Positions 35,176 to 45,099 of a stretch of 64,000 nucleotides of DNA are shown piece by piece. Position numbers and translations under genes: made by a program. This stretch comes from Microbacterium sp. GTDB taxonomy: Bacteria > Actinomycetota > Actinomycetes > Actinomycetales > Microbacteriaceae. The notes under the pieces were generated by a model, which did not search any database, had not been told where the DNA came from, and was given only the letters and a program-made list of their open reading frames with translations. The DNA lies in the NCBI RefSeq assembly GCF_031180975.1, contig NZ_JAPSLI010000008.1, forward strand, positions 106,905 through 170,904, given 5' to 3'. Positions within the stretch are counted from its first letter, which is position 1, and every line of letters starts with the position of its first letter.

Positions 35176-37305
35176 ATGAACGACAACACCCGGGTGCTGC
35201 GCCGCGACGGCGTGTCCGTCGCCTTCCGCCTCGCCGATGACGGCCTTCCCGCGATCCTGCACTGGGGAGCAGATCTCGGCGACGGCGCACTGCCCGCCGA
35301 CGAGCTCGACCTGGTGACCTCGCGACAGACCGCCCCCGGCACCCTCGACGCCGCCTGGCGGGTACCCATCGTGCCGCAGGAGGCTGACGGCTGGGCGGGC
35401 GCCCCCGGCCTGCTCGTCACGCGCGACGGCCTGCCCGTGTTTCCCCGCTGGCGGATGCACGATATCGAGCAGCTCGAGAGCGGGCTCGTCTTCGACGCCC
35501 GCGACGAGGCCGCCGGCCTTACGCTGCGCTCCTCCGTGCAGCTCGTCGAGGGCGGGCTGGTGCTCGTCGAGCACGAGGTGCGCAACGACGGCGAGTCCGA
35601 CCTCGACGTCTCGCGTCTCGACGCCATCCTCCCCGTGCCCAAGCGGGCGGAGAAGCTCACCACCTACGGCGGCCGGTGGACGGGCGAGAAGCAGCCCACC
35701 ACCTACGACATGCCTCCCGGCTCGACCCAGCGCGAGTCGCGCCGAGGCCGCGGCGGCCACGATGCGCCATGGGTCGCAATGGCCAGCGTCGGCGCACCAC
35801 GCAACCGCGCCGGTGAGATCTGGGCCGTGCACCTGGGCTGGAGCGGCGACCTCCTGCACAGGGTCGATCGCATGACCGAGCACCTCACCATGATCGGTGC
35901 CGGCGAGCTGCTCCGCCCGGCGGAGATCCGGCTCGCCCCCGGCGAGAGCTACCACACCCCGGTGGCGTACTTCGCATGGTCCGACGCCGGGCTGGACGGG
36001 ATCTCGCGACGCTTCCACACCTGGATGCGCTCACGCGACAACCACCCTGCCACCCCGCGCCCGGTCGTGCTCAATACCTGGGAGGCCGTCTACTTCGACC
36101 ACGTGCCGGCCAAGCTCGCTCGTCTCGCCCGCCGCGCGGCCGAGGCGGGCACCGAGCGGTTCGTGCTCGACGACGGCTGGTTCCCCGGCCGCCACAATGA
36201 CACCGCGGGGCTCGGCGACTGGATCGTCGACCGCGAGAAGTGGCCTGACGGCCTCGAGCCGCTCGCCGAGCTCGTGCACGAGCTGGGCATGCAGTTCGGC
36301 CTGTGGTTCGAGCCCGAGATGATCAACCTTGACTCCGACCTCGCCCGGGAGCATCCGGAGTGGATCCTCGGCAACCCGGCGTCGATCCCGAGCCCCGAGG
36401 GTCTGTCGTGGCGCACCCAGTATGTGCTCAACCTCGCCCACCCGGGCGCGTTCGAGCACGTGCGCGCCCGCATGTCCGATCTCGTGAGCGCCCTCGCCGT
36501 CGATTTCATCAAGTGGGACCACAACCGCGATCTCGTCGAGGCCGTCCACGAGGGCCGCCCCGCCACCCACGTGCAGACCCTCGCCGCGTACCGACTCATG
36601 CAGCGCATCAAGGCCGACCATCCCGGCATCGAGATCGAGTCGTGCTCGTCGGGCGGCGCCCGCAGCGACCTGGGAGTGCTGCAGTATACAGACCGCGTGT
36701 GGGCATCCGACTCGAATGATGCGATCGAGCGACAGGACATCCAGCGCTGGACCGAACTGCTGCTGCCGCCGGAGCTGATTGGCGCGCACGTGGGTCCGTC
36801 GCCTGCGCACTCGTCGGGCCGCACGCTCGACCTGTCGTACCGCATTATCACCTCACTGCAGGGATCCGCAGGGTTCGAGTGGAACCTGCTCGGCTGCAGC
36901 GACGACGAGTTCGAGCAGATCAAGGCCTTCACCGCGATCTACAAGCAGCTGCGCCCGGTGCTGCACACCGGAGAGGTTGTGCACGGCGACATGCTCGACC
37001 CAGCGCTCCGCGTGCGCGGTGTCGTCGCCGCCGATCGCAGCGAGGCGGTGTGGACGTTCTCGACTGTCGCCGCCCCTCGTGAGTCGCTCGCCGAACGCGT
37101 GCAGCTCGACGGGCTCGACCCCGCCCGTCGCTACCGCGGCCGCGTGCTCGAGGCGGTCGGCAAGGCCGAGTGGGGCTGGGTCACGCCGGGCTGGCTCGCG
37201 GCAGGCGAGTTCGAGGTGAGCGGCCGCGTGCTGCGCGAGATCGGACTGCAGCTGCCGACACTGTGGCCGGCGCAGGCGATCCTGCTGCACCTCACCGCGG
37301 TCTGA
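35176..37305 (+). CDS. Alpha-galactosidase (GH36)
   Basis: A 709-residue intracellular glycosidase. An N-terminal beta-sandwich domain (about 1-290) is followed by the catalytic barrel. The nucleophile is Asp448 in FIKWDHNRDL and the acid/base is Asp512 in VWASDSNDAIERQ. Other GH36 signatures are ERFVLDDGWFPGRHNDT, GLWFEPEMINLDSDL and IEIESCSSGGARSDLGV. There is no signal peptide. It removes alpha-1,6-galactosyl groups from imported galactomanno-oligosaccharides, fitting the mannanase and importer next door. Confidence 0.94.
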   Translation: MNDNTRVLRRDGVSVAFRLADDGLPAILHWGADLGDGALPADELDLVTSRQTAPGTLDAAWRVPIVPQEADGWAGAPGLLVTRDGLPVFPRWRMHDIEQLESGLVFDARDEAAGLTLRSSVQLVEGGLVLVEHEVRNDGESDLDVSRLDAILPVPKRAEKLTTYGGRWTGEKQPTTYDMPPGSTQRESRRGRGGHDAPWVAMASVGAPRNRAGEIWAVHLGWSGDLLHRVDRMTEHLTMIGAGELLRPAEIRLAPGESYHTPVAYFAWSDAGLDGISRRFHTWMRSRDNHPATPRPVVLNTWEAVYFDHVPAKLARLARRAAEAGTERFVLDDGWFPGRHNDTAGLGDWIVDREKWPDGLEPLAELVHELGMQFGLWFEPEMINLDSDLAREHPEWILGNPASIPSPEGLSWRTQYVLNLAHPGAFEHVRARMSDLVSALAVDFIKWDHNRDLVEAVHEGRPATHVQTLAAYRLMQRIKADHPGIEIESCSSGGARSDLGVLQYTDRVWASDSNDAIERQDIQRWTELLLPPELIGAHVGPSPAHSSGRTLDLSYRIITSLQGSAGFEWNLLGCSDDEFEQIKAFTAIYKQLRPVLHTGEVVHGDMLDPALRVRGVVAADRSEAVWTFSTVAAPRESLAERVQLDGLDPARRYRGRVLEAVGKAEWGWVTPGWLAAGEFEVSGRVLREIGLQLPTLWPAQAILLHLTAV

Positions 37306-37333
37306 GCCGCACCGCGGCGGGTCCCGTGCCGGG

Positions 37334-38206
37334 TCAGGTCGGTACGGGGCCCGTCGTCGCCCGTCGGACGACCCGCGCATGCGGCGCCTGCACGACGCGC
37401 ACCTCACCCGCACCCTGCACGATCAGCGCTCCGAGCAGAGTGCCCAGGCCGTGCACATCGCGCGACACCGCCGAGATGGGAGGCTCGGCGAGGCGGCAGT
37501 GCACCGAGTCGTCCCAGGCGAGCACCGACACGTCGTCCGGCACCGAGAGTCCCGCTTCGATGAGCGCCTGATGCCCGCCGAGCGCCATGAGGTCGTTGTC
37601 GTAGATGATCGCGGTGGGAGGGGGATCGAGGGCGAGCAGTCCGCGCGTCGCCTCGGCTCCGGATGCCCGGCTGTAATCGCCCTGGGCATCCAACGCCTCC
37701 AGACCCTCCTCGGCGAGGAGCGCGGCGAGCGCAACCGCGCGCGATTCCGAGTGCAGCAGCGTGCGAGGGCCGGTGACGTGAGCGATCCGGCGGTGCCCGT
37801 CGGCGCGCACGTGCTCGACAGCCACCCGCACGGCGGAGAGCTCGTCGACCGCGATGCCAGACAGCCCGGCCGGCACCTCCGGCCCGAGCGCGACGGGGTG
37901 CAAGCCCAGCGATAGGCACTGCTCGACCCGGGGATCGTCGGCGACGAGGTCGGTGAGCAGCACCACGTCCACCTGGCCGTCGGCCCCCCAGCGGCGGTAC
38001 ACCTCGAGCTCCGCCGCCACCGATTCTTCGAACACCACGAAGACGGTGCCCCCGGCGCGATCGAGCGCCTCCTCCATTCCGGCGAGAAGGTGAGCGTAGA
38101 ACGGGTCGAGGTCTAGTGAGTCGACCGACCGTCGTTGCACCAGTCCGACCCGTGGTCCGCCGTCGGGGACGACGCCGGCCGCTGTGCTCTGGGTCGTCGA
38201 TGCCAT
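37334..38206 (-). CDS. LacI-type ligand-binding protein lacking a helix-turn-helix
   Basis: A 290-residue protein that is only the periplasmic-binding-protein-like sensor of a LacI/GalR repressor. It shows VGLVQRRSVDSLDLDPFYAHLLAGME (in parts, residues 20-45) and GIAVDELSAVRVAVEHVRADGHRRIAHVTG, then AIIYDNDLMALGGHQAL and DVSVLAWDDSVHCRL. The roughly 60-residue N-terminal LacI HTH is absent. An in-frame TGA lies 8 codons upstream of the ATG, so no longer form exists. Yet a LacI-like operator sits in the 23-nt gap to the divergent ROK gene. It may be a sensor that works with another DNA-binding protein, or a decayed regulator. Confidence 0.8.
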   Translation of the reverse strand: MASTTQSTAAGVVPDGGPRVGLVQRRSVDSLDLDPFYAHLLAGMEEALDRAGGTVFVVFEESVAAELEVYRRWGADGQVDVVLLTDLVADDPRVEQCLSLGLHPVALGPEVPAGLSGIAVDELSAVRVAVEHVRADGHRRIAHVTGPRTLLHSESRAVALAALLAEEGLEALDAQGDYSRASGAEATRGLLALDPPPTAIIYDNDLMALGGHQALIEAGLSVPDDVSVLAWDDSVHCRLAEPPISAVSRDVHGLGTLLGALIVQGAGEVRVVQAPHARVVRRATTGPVPT

Positions 38207-38216
38207 GAGGCTAGTA

Positions 38217-38230
38217 TGACAAGCGTTTCA
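38217..38230. promoter_or_regulatory. LacI-type operator-like site between divergent starts
   Basis: TGACAAGCGTTTCA resembles the LacI-family consensus (inverted TGA-AA-GC-TT-TCA with two mismatches). It overlaps the ROK start codon at 38230 and lies near a CATACT hexamer that ends 6 nt before the sensor-gene ATG on the minus strand. Confidence 0.4.
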
Positions 38231-39480
38231 TGACTTCCGACCCGTCGCCCACGGCCTCTCCTCCTCCCCCGGAGACGCCTGCCACCATACGCACCGAGCG
38301 GGGCTCGTCAGCCACGAGCAGATCGGTCGTGTTCGACGCGATCCGCCGCCTTGGACGGACCAGCCGCGTCGAGATCGCTGGCGAGACGGGATTCACCGCG
38401 GCGACGGTCACGCACGCGGTACGCGCGCTGCTCGCCGAGGGGCTGATCGTTGAGACCGGCGACGTGGCACGCACCCGCGGCAAGCCGCGCGTGATGCTCT
38501 CGCTCGCGCCGAAGGCGCGATGCGCCGTGGGCGTGCAGTTAGAGGCGGACTGGACAGTGATCGCCGTGGTCGATGCAACCGGGCGGCTCGTTGCGCGCCA
38601 ACGAATCCGCGGCGCTCGGTCAGCCGATCCGGGTGCGGTGGTGGAGCGCGTCTGCGGGCACGTGCTGGCACTGCTGCGTGCGAGCGATGTGGCTGTCGAG
38701 GCGGCCCTGGGCCTGGGGCTGGTACTGCCTGGCAGGCTCGACATCGACCGCGGCACGCTCGTGGAGTCGTCGTCGCTGCCGCAGTGGGTCGGCATAGGCA
38801 TCCGCGACATGTTCGAGGGCGCGACGGGCCTGCCAGTGCTGATCGGCAACGACGCCACCGCCGCCGCTCAGGGAGAGCTGTGGGGCGGCGGCCTGGTTCG
38901 CTCGCGCGCCCATGCGACGGTCTGCATGGGGGCGTCCATTGGGCTCGGGCTCGTGCTGAGCGGGCAGGTGTACGCCGGCGCGACCGCGAACGCCGGGGCG
39001 CTCGGCTCGATGCCGCTGCCTGGCTCGGCCGACGGCGCGACCCTCGCCGAGATCGCCGCACCCCCCGCCGTCTCTGCCGCCGCTCGCACGGAGGCCGGAA
39101 CGCACCTTCCTCTCAGCGCCGATGACGACCCCTTCGCCGATTTCGCGGCGATCTCCGCCGCCGCCGTCCAGGGTGACGCTTTGGCATCCGCTCTCATCCA
39201 GACCTCGGCCGACCACCTGGCCGACGCGATAGTGGTGCTCTCCGCCCTGCTGGACCTCGACTCGGTGACCCTCACCGGTCCGTCCTTCGCGGTAGCGGGC
39301 AGCATCTACCTGGCGGCGCTCCGCCGTCGCTTCGCGCAGCAGCCGCGGGCCTCAGCGGCCCCGGTGCGCACTCGGCTGTCGATGCAGGCGGCGGATGCCG
39401 CGGCCGTGGGCGCCGCGGCGATGGTGCTCGGCATCGCGATGCCGGCTCTCGCCGAAGACGCCCCCTGGCACCGCAGCTGA
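38230..39480 (+). CDS. ROK family protein, zinc motif missing
   Basis: A 416-residue regulator of ROK type. A low-complexity Pro/Ser/Thr N-terminus (about 1-30) precedes a winged HTH (SRVEIAGETGFTAATVTHAV, about 44-63). The kinase-like fold has GVQLEADWTVIAVVDATG, LGLGLVLPGRLDIDRGTL, IGNDATAAAQGELWGG and MGASIGLGLVLSG. The Cys zinc-binding motif is replaced by GALGSMPLPGSADGATLAEI, so sugar sensing is altered or lost. The 23-nt divergent gap to the HTH-less LacI protein leaves little room for a normal promoter; the true start could be downstream. Confidence 0.85.
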   Translation: MTSDPSPTASPPPPETPATIRTERGSSATSRSVVFDAIRRLGRTSRVEIAGETGFTAATVTHAVRALLAEGLIVETGDVARTRGKPRVMLSLAPKARCAVGVQLEADWTVIAVVDATGRLVARQRIRGARSADPGAVVERVCGHVLALLRASDVAVEAALGLGLVLPGRLDIDRGTLVESSSLPQWVGIGIRDMFEGATGLPVLIGNDATAAAQGELWGGGLVRSRAHATVCMGASIGLGLVLSGQVYAGATANAGALGSMPLPGSADGATLAEIAAPPAVSAAARTEAGTHLPLSADDDPFADFAAISAAAVQGDALASALIQTSADHLADAIVVLSALLDLDSVTLTGPSFAVAGSIYLAALRRRFAQQPRASAAPVRTRLSMQAADAAAVGAAAMVLGIAMPALAEDAPWHRS

Positions 39481-39487
39481 GCGCCGG

Positions 39488-39955
39488 GCACCAGGGGACG
39501 GTCCTCTCCGCGGCCCCGGATGCGCTCGACTTCGTGGTGGCCGTCCGAGAAGCAGAGGTTCGCCCCGCGCACGTCGCCCAGCAGCGCTGCGCCCAGCTGC
39601 CGAAGTCCGCCAGCGTCACCCCGGCGGATGCCGCGATGAACGCGTCGGTGCGGGGCGCCAGTCGGTGAACAGGATGCTGACGAGCGCCGGCCCGACGCTC
39701 AGCTGCTTGCCGACGGCGGTGTATGACGCTGATCGACGTCTACGACCTCACCTTCAGCGGGATACGGCGGCGCCGCGCGCGCGGTTGGTTCATCGTTCGC
39801 GCCGACACCACCTGTTGCACTAGAGGCTCGCGCGAGGGCACCTCAATCACTCCCTCTGCGTCGCGTTCGCCCAGAACGGCTCCCGCAGAGGCGGGCCGAA
39901 TGCCGCCGGGGTCGAGGCGGAGGTCACGTTCACTCGGGTGCGTATTCGTTTGCAC
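39488..39955 (-). pseudogene. Frameshifted gene remnant, family not recognised
   Basis: Minus-strand pieces in successive frames read as one decayed protein. It starts at 39955 with MQTNTHPSERDLRLDPGG and continues IEVPSREPLVQQVVSA. A shift gives YTAVGKQLSVGPALVSILFT, another TDAFIAASAGVTLADF, and a third GAALLGDVRGANLCFSDGHH then EVERIRGRGEDRPLVPGA. At least three frameshifts are needed and no frame exceeds about 70 residues. The pieces have normal codon style. No family is assigned. The remaining 80 nt before nrdF hold nothing further. Confidence 0.4.
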
Positions 39956-40035
39956 TGTTGGGCGCTACGCGCGAGCACACAGCCAACGGTCACAACGACC
40001 CGGCCGTCACACGTTTCTTGACAACGTACAGATGA

Positions 40036-41825
<1,790 letters not shown>

Positions 41826-41837
41826 CTCCTCAACAGG

Positions 41838-44012
41838 TCACAGCGTGCAGGACACGCACGTGTCGAGCTCGGTGCCTTCCAGCGCCATCTGCCGCAGGCG
41901 AATGTAGTAGATCGTCTTGATGCCCTTGCGCCAGGCGTAGATCTGGGCCTTGTTGATGTCGCGGGTGGTGGCGGTGTCCTTGAAGAACAGCGTCAGCGAC
42001 AGCCCCTGGTCGACGTGCTGGGTGGCGGCGGCGTACGTGTCGATGACCTTCTCGTAGCCGATCTCGTACGCGTCCTGGTAGTACTCCAGGTTGTCGTTCG
42101 TCATGAACGGCGCCGGGTAGTAGACGCGGCCGAGCTTGCCCTCCTTGCGGATCTCGATCTTCGACGCGATCGGGTGGATCGACGAGGTCGAGTTGTTGAT
42201 GTAGGAGATCGACCCGGTCGGCGGCACCGCCTGCAGGTTCTGGTTGTAGATGCCGTGCTTCTGGACGGACTCCTTCAGCTCGACCCAGTCCTGCTGCGTC
42301 GGGATGTGCTTGCCGGCGAACAGCTCCTTGACCTTCTCGGTCTGTGGCACCCACGCCCGCTCGATGTACTTGTCGAAGAACTCGCCCGTGGCGTACTTCG
42401 ACTCCGCGAAACCGTCGAAGGTCTCACCGCGCTCGATCGCGATGCGGTTCGACGCGCGCAGCGCGTGGTACAGCACCGTGTAGAAGTAGATGTTCGTGAA
42501 GTCGATGCCCTCTTCGGAGCCGTAGAAGACGTGCTCGCGGGCCAGGTAGCCGTGCAGGTTCATCTGCCCGAGGCCGATGGCGTGCGAACGGTCGTTGCCG
42601 TCCTCGATGGAGCGCACCGAGCCGATGTGGCTCTGGTCGCTCACCGCGGTCAGGGCGCGGATCGCGGTCTCCACCGTCTGGCCCAGGTCGTCGGCATCCA
42701 TCGCCAGGGCGATGTTCATCGAGCCGAGGTTGCAGGAGATGTCCTTGCCGATCTCCTGGTACGAGAGGTCCTCGTTGTAGGTGGTCGGGGTGTTCACCTG
42801 CAGGATCTCGCTGCACAGGTTGGACATGTTGATGCGACCCTTGATCGGGTTCGCCTTGTTCACCGTGTCCTCGAACATGATGTACGGGTAGCCCGACTCG
42901 AACTGGATCTCGGCGAGGGTCTGGAAGAACTCGCGCGCGTTGATCTTCGTCTTCTTGATGCGCGGGTCGTCGACCATCTCGCGGTACTTCTCGGTGACCG
43001 AGATGTCGCCGAACGGCACGCCGTACACGCGCTCGACGTCGTACGGCGAGAACAGGTACATGTCCTCATCGTTCTTCGCCAACTCGAATGTGATGTCGGG
43101 CACCACGACGCCGAGGGAGAGGGTCTTGATGCGGATCTTCTCGTCGGCGTTCTCGCGCTTGGTGTCGAGGAAGCGCAGGATGTCGGGGTGGTGCGCGCTG
43201 AGGTAGACCGCGCCGGCGCCCTGACGCGCCCCGAGCTGGTTGGCGTAGCTGAAGCTGTCTTCGAGCAGCTTCATGACGGGGATGATGCCGGAGGACTGGT
43301 TCTCGATCTGCTTGATCGGCGCGCCCGCCTCGCGGATGTTCGACAGCAGCAGCGCCACGCCGCCGCCGCGCTTGGAGAGCTGCAGGGCGGAGTTGATGCC
43401 GCGGGCGATCGACTCCATGTTGTCCTCGATGCGCAGCAGGAAGCAGCTGACGAGCTCGCCGCGCTGCGCCTTCCCGGCGTTGAGGAAGGTGGGGGTGGCC
43501 GGCTGGAAGCGACCGGAGATGATCTCCTCGACCAGGCTCACCGCGAGCTTCTCGTCGCCGTCAGCGAGCGCGAGGGCGGTCATCACGACACGGTCCTCGA
43601 ACCGCTCCAGGTAGCGCTTGCCGTCGAACGTCTTCAGTGTGTAGCTGGTGTAGTACTTGAAGGCGCCCAGGAACGTCTCGAAGCGGAACTTCTTCGAGTA
43701 GGCCAGGTCGTTCAGCTTCTGGATGAAGTCGAACGAGTACTTCTCGATGACGGCCGGCTCGTAGTACTCCTTCTCGACCAGATAGTCCAGCCGCTCCTTG
43801 AGGGAGTGGAAGAACACGGTGTTCTGATTCACGTGCTGCAGGAAGTACTCCCGCGCGGCACGCTTGTCGGCATCGAACTGGATCTTCCCGTTCGCGTCGT
43901 ACAGGTTCAGCATCGCGTTGAGGGCGTGGTAGTCCATCCCCTCGTACGCGGGGTTGACCTTGAACGCCACCTGGTCGGCCAGGGCCGAGTCCGTCACTGC
44001 AGCTTCCACCAT
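41838..44012 (-). CDS. nrdE: Class Ib ribonucleotide reductase, alpha subunit
   Basis: A 724-residue catalytic subunit. The active-site cysteines and radical-relay residues appear in [19 protein letters not shown] (first Cys of the redox pair), [10 protein letters not shown] (thiyl-radical region) and [15 protein letters not shown] (second redox Cys). The C-terminal pair lies in [11 protein letters not shown] and accepts electrons from NrdH. The length is standard and there is no ATP-cone, as expected for class Ib. ATG at 44012 overlaps the nrdI 3' end by 19 nt. No intein is present; the homing-type gene stands after the stop codon, not inside the frame. Confidence 0.97.
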   Translation of the reverse strand: MVEAAVTDSALADQVAFKVNPAYEGMDYHALNAMLNLYDANGKIQFDADKRAAREYFLQHVNQNTVFFHSLKERLDYLVEKEYYEPAVIEKYSFDFIQKLNDLAYSKKFRFETFLGAFKYYTSYTLKTFDGKRYLERFEDRVVMTALALADGDEKLAVSLVEEIISGRFQPATPTFLNAGKAQRGELVSCFLLRIEDNMESIARGINSALQLSKRGGGVALLLSNIREAGAPIKQIENQSSGIIPVMKLLEDSFSYANQLGARQGAGAVYLSAHHPDILRFLDTKRENADEKIRIKTLSLGVVVPDITFELAKNDEDMYLFSPYDVERVYGVPFGDISVTEKYREMVDDPRIKKTKINAREFFQTLAEIQFESGYPYIMFEDTVNKANPIKGRINMSNLCSEILQVNTPTTYNEDLSYQEIGKDISCNLGSMNIALAMDADDLGQTVETAIRALTAVSDQSHIGSVRSIEDGNDRSHAIGLGQMNLHGYLAREHVFYGSEEGIDFTNIYFYTVLYHALRASNRIAIERGETFDGFAESKYATGEFFDKYIERAWVPQTEKVKELFAGKHIPTQQDWVELKESVQKHGIYNQNLQAVPPTGSISYINNSTSSIHPIASKIEIRKEGKLGRVYYPAPFMTNDNLEYYQDAYEIGYEKVIDTYAAATQHVDQGLSLTLFFKDTATTRDINKAQIYAWRKGIKTIYYIRLRQMALEGTELDTCVSCTL

Positions 44013-44428
44013 CGTTCCAATCCGTCGCTCACGCGATCGACGTCGTCCTGCGTGCCGAATACTTCGAGCCGGTACAAGTGCGGCACGTGGCACTTGCGGC
44101 TGATGATCTCTCCGGCAAGGCAGAAGGCCTCTCCGAAGTTGGTGTTGCCTGCGGAGATCACTCCGCGGATGAAGCGTCGGTTGCGCTCGTCGTTGAGGAA
44201 CCGGATCACCTGTTTGGGCACGGCACCCTTCTCCTCGCCTCGCCCCTGTCCTCCCCCGTAGGTCGGTGTGATGAGCACGAACGGCTCGTCAACGACGAGC
44301 GGCTCATCGGTGCTGTGCAGGGGGATGCGGCGGGCGGGAAGGCCGAGCTTCTCGACGAAGCGGGCCGTGTTGCCGGAGACGCTCGAGAAGAACACTACGA
44401 GCGGAGCGGCGGTCGCGACAGCGCTCAT
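43994..44428 (-). CDS. nrdI: Flavodoxin-like NrdI
   Basis: A 144-residue flavoprotein that assembles the dimanganese-tyrosyl radical of NrdF. FMN is bound by [20 protein letters not shown] (about 13-32) and [28 protein letters not shown] supplies the third FMN loop. It lies 59 nt after nrdH, a gap that holds a dispersed repeat, and overlaps nrdE by 19 nt. Confidence 0.95.
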   Translation of the reverse strand: MSAVATAAPLVVFFSSVSGNTARFVEKLGLPARRIPLHSTDEPLVVDEPFVLITPTYGGGQGRGEEKGAVPKQVIRFLNDERNRRFIRGVISAGNTNFGEAFCLAGEIISRKCHVPHLYRLEVFGTQDDVDRVSDGLERWWKLQ

Positions 44429-44458
44429 GAGATCTCTCCTCTCGCCAGCCTGGTGGGC

Positions 44459-44480
44459 GCTTCGACAGGCTCAGCAACCC
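44459..44480. repeat. Dispersed CTTCGACAGGCTCAG repeat between nrdH and nrdI
   Basis: CTTCGACAGGCTCAGCAACC, framed by GGTGGG and CCCACC, fills the nrdH-nrdI gap and can fold into a hairpin. The core CTTCGRCAGGCTCAG also occurs inside hutI at 51745-51765. The same core is a familiar dispersed repeat in Microbacteriaceae (recalled, not searched). Confidence 0.6.
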
Positions 44481-44487
44481 ACCGGCG

Positions 44488-44721
44488 TCACGCCAGGCGA
44501 GCCGCCAGCTCGTCGATCTTGTCCGGGCGGAAGCCCGACCAGTGGTCCTCGTCGGTGACGACGACGGGCGCCTGCATGTAACCGAGCGCCTTCACCTGCT
44601 CGAGAGCGGCGGCGTCCTCGGAGAGGTCGTGGATCTCGTACTCGATGCCCTTGGCGTCGAGGGCTCGATAGGTGGCGTTGCACTGCACGCACGAAGGCTT
44701 CGTGTAGACCGTGATCGACAT
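44488..44721 (-). CDS. nrdH: Glutaredoxin-like electron donor NrdH
   Basis: A 77-residue thioredoxin-fold redoxin that reduces NrdE. The active site CVQC is at residues 11-14 in YTKPSCVQCNATYRALD. The cis-Pro segment QAPVVV and the GFRPDKI motif typical of NrdH are present. ATG at 44721 was chosen because the motif is at the correct distance. It is the first gene of the nrd operon, downstream of NrdR-type boxes. Confidence 0.95.
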   Translation of the reverse strand: MSITVYTKPSCVQCNATYRALDAKGIEYEIHDLSEDAAALEQVKALGYMQAPVVVTDEDHWSGFRPDKIDELAARLA

Positions 44722-44785
44722 GGTGATGTCTCTCTTTCCCCTCAGATCCAGGTGTGTGACCGGCAGTACCCCCGCCGGGAGTTCA

Positions 44786-44832
44786 ATACTACATATAGGG
44801 ACGGACATTGGAAGCGACCACAAGGGGTAGTA
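44786..44832 (-). promoter_or_regulatory. NrdR-box pair candidates upstream of nrdH
   Basis: ATACTACATATAGGGA (44786-44801) closely matches the NrdR palindrome (ACTACATATAGT style). About 31 bp further upstream ACCACAAGGGGTAGTA (44817-44832) is a weaker second box at the expected helical spacing. NrdR would repress nrd transcription when dATP is high. The rest of 44722-45099 shows only promoter-like sequence for the divergent MFS gene. Confidence 0.55.
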
Positions 44833-45087
44833 GTTACATCCGTGTAGTTTTCCACCGTTCTCCCCTGTTACAACACAGCTTGTCCACGATTCCTTCCACA
44901 GGAGCGGCCCCCTCCGACGGGTCCGCGAACCGCGTGTTCCCGCGCTTCTGAGACGGCCCGCGCGAATCCATCCACAGGCGGCACGCTACGACGCCCCTCC
45001 GACATCGATCAGCCTGTGGAAAGAGCGCTTCGGCGTGTCGCGGCGTGTCGCGGCATCCGTCGTCTCGTGCTCCCCGCGGCGGGTGGA

Positions 45088-45093
45088 TAGGGT
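45088..45093 (+). promoter_or_regulatory. -10 element TAGGGT, leaderless start
   Basis: TAGGGT is followed by 6 nt and the GTG start of the MFS gene at 45100, with no ribosome-binding site. Confidence 0.5.
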
Positions 45094-45099
45094 TCTCTG

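Noticed and set aside
38230..39480. Sugar kinase call for the ROK protein
   Set aside because: An N-terminal winged HTH is present and the catalytic/zinc motif is missing, so a regulator fits better.
41838..44012. Intein inside nrdE, considered because a homing-type gene is adjacent
   Set aside because: NrdE is of normal length and continuous through all active-site motifs, with no Hedgehog/Intein blocks.
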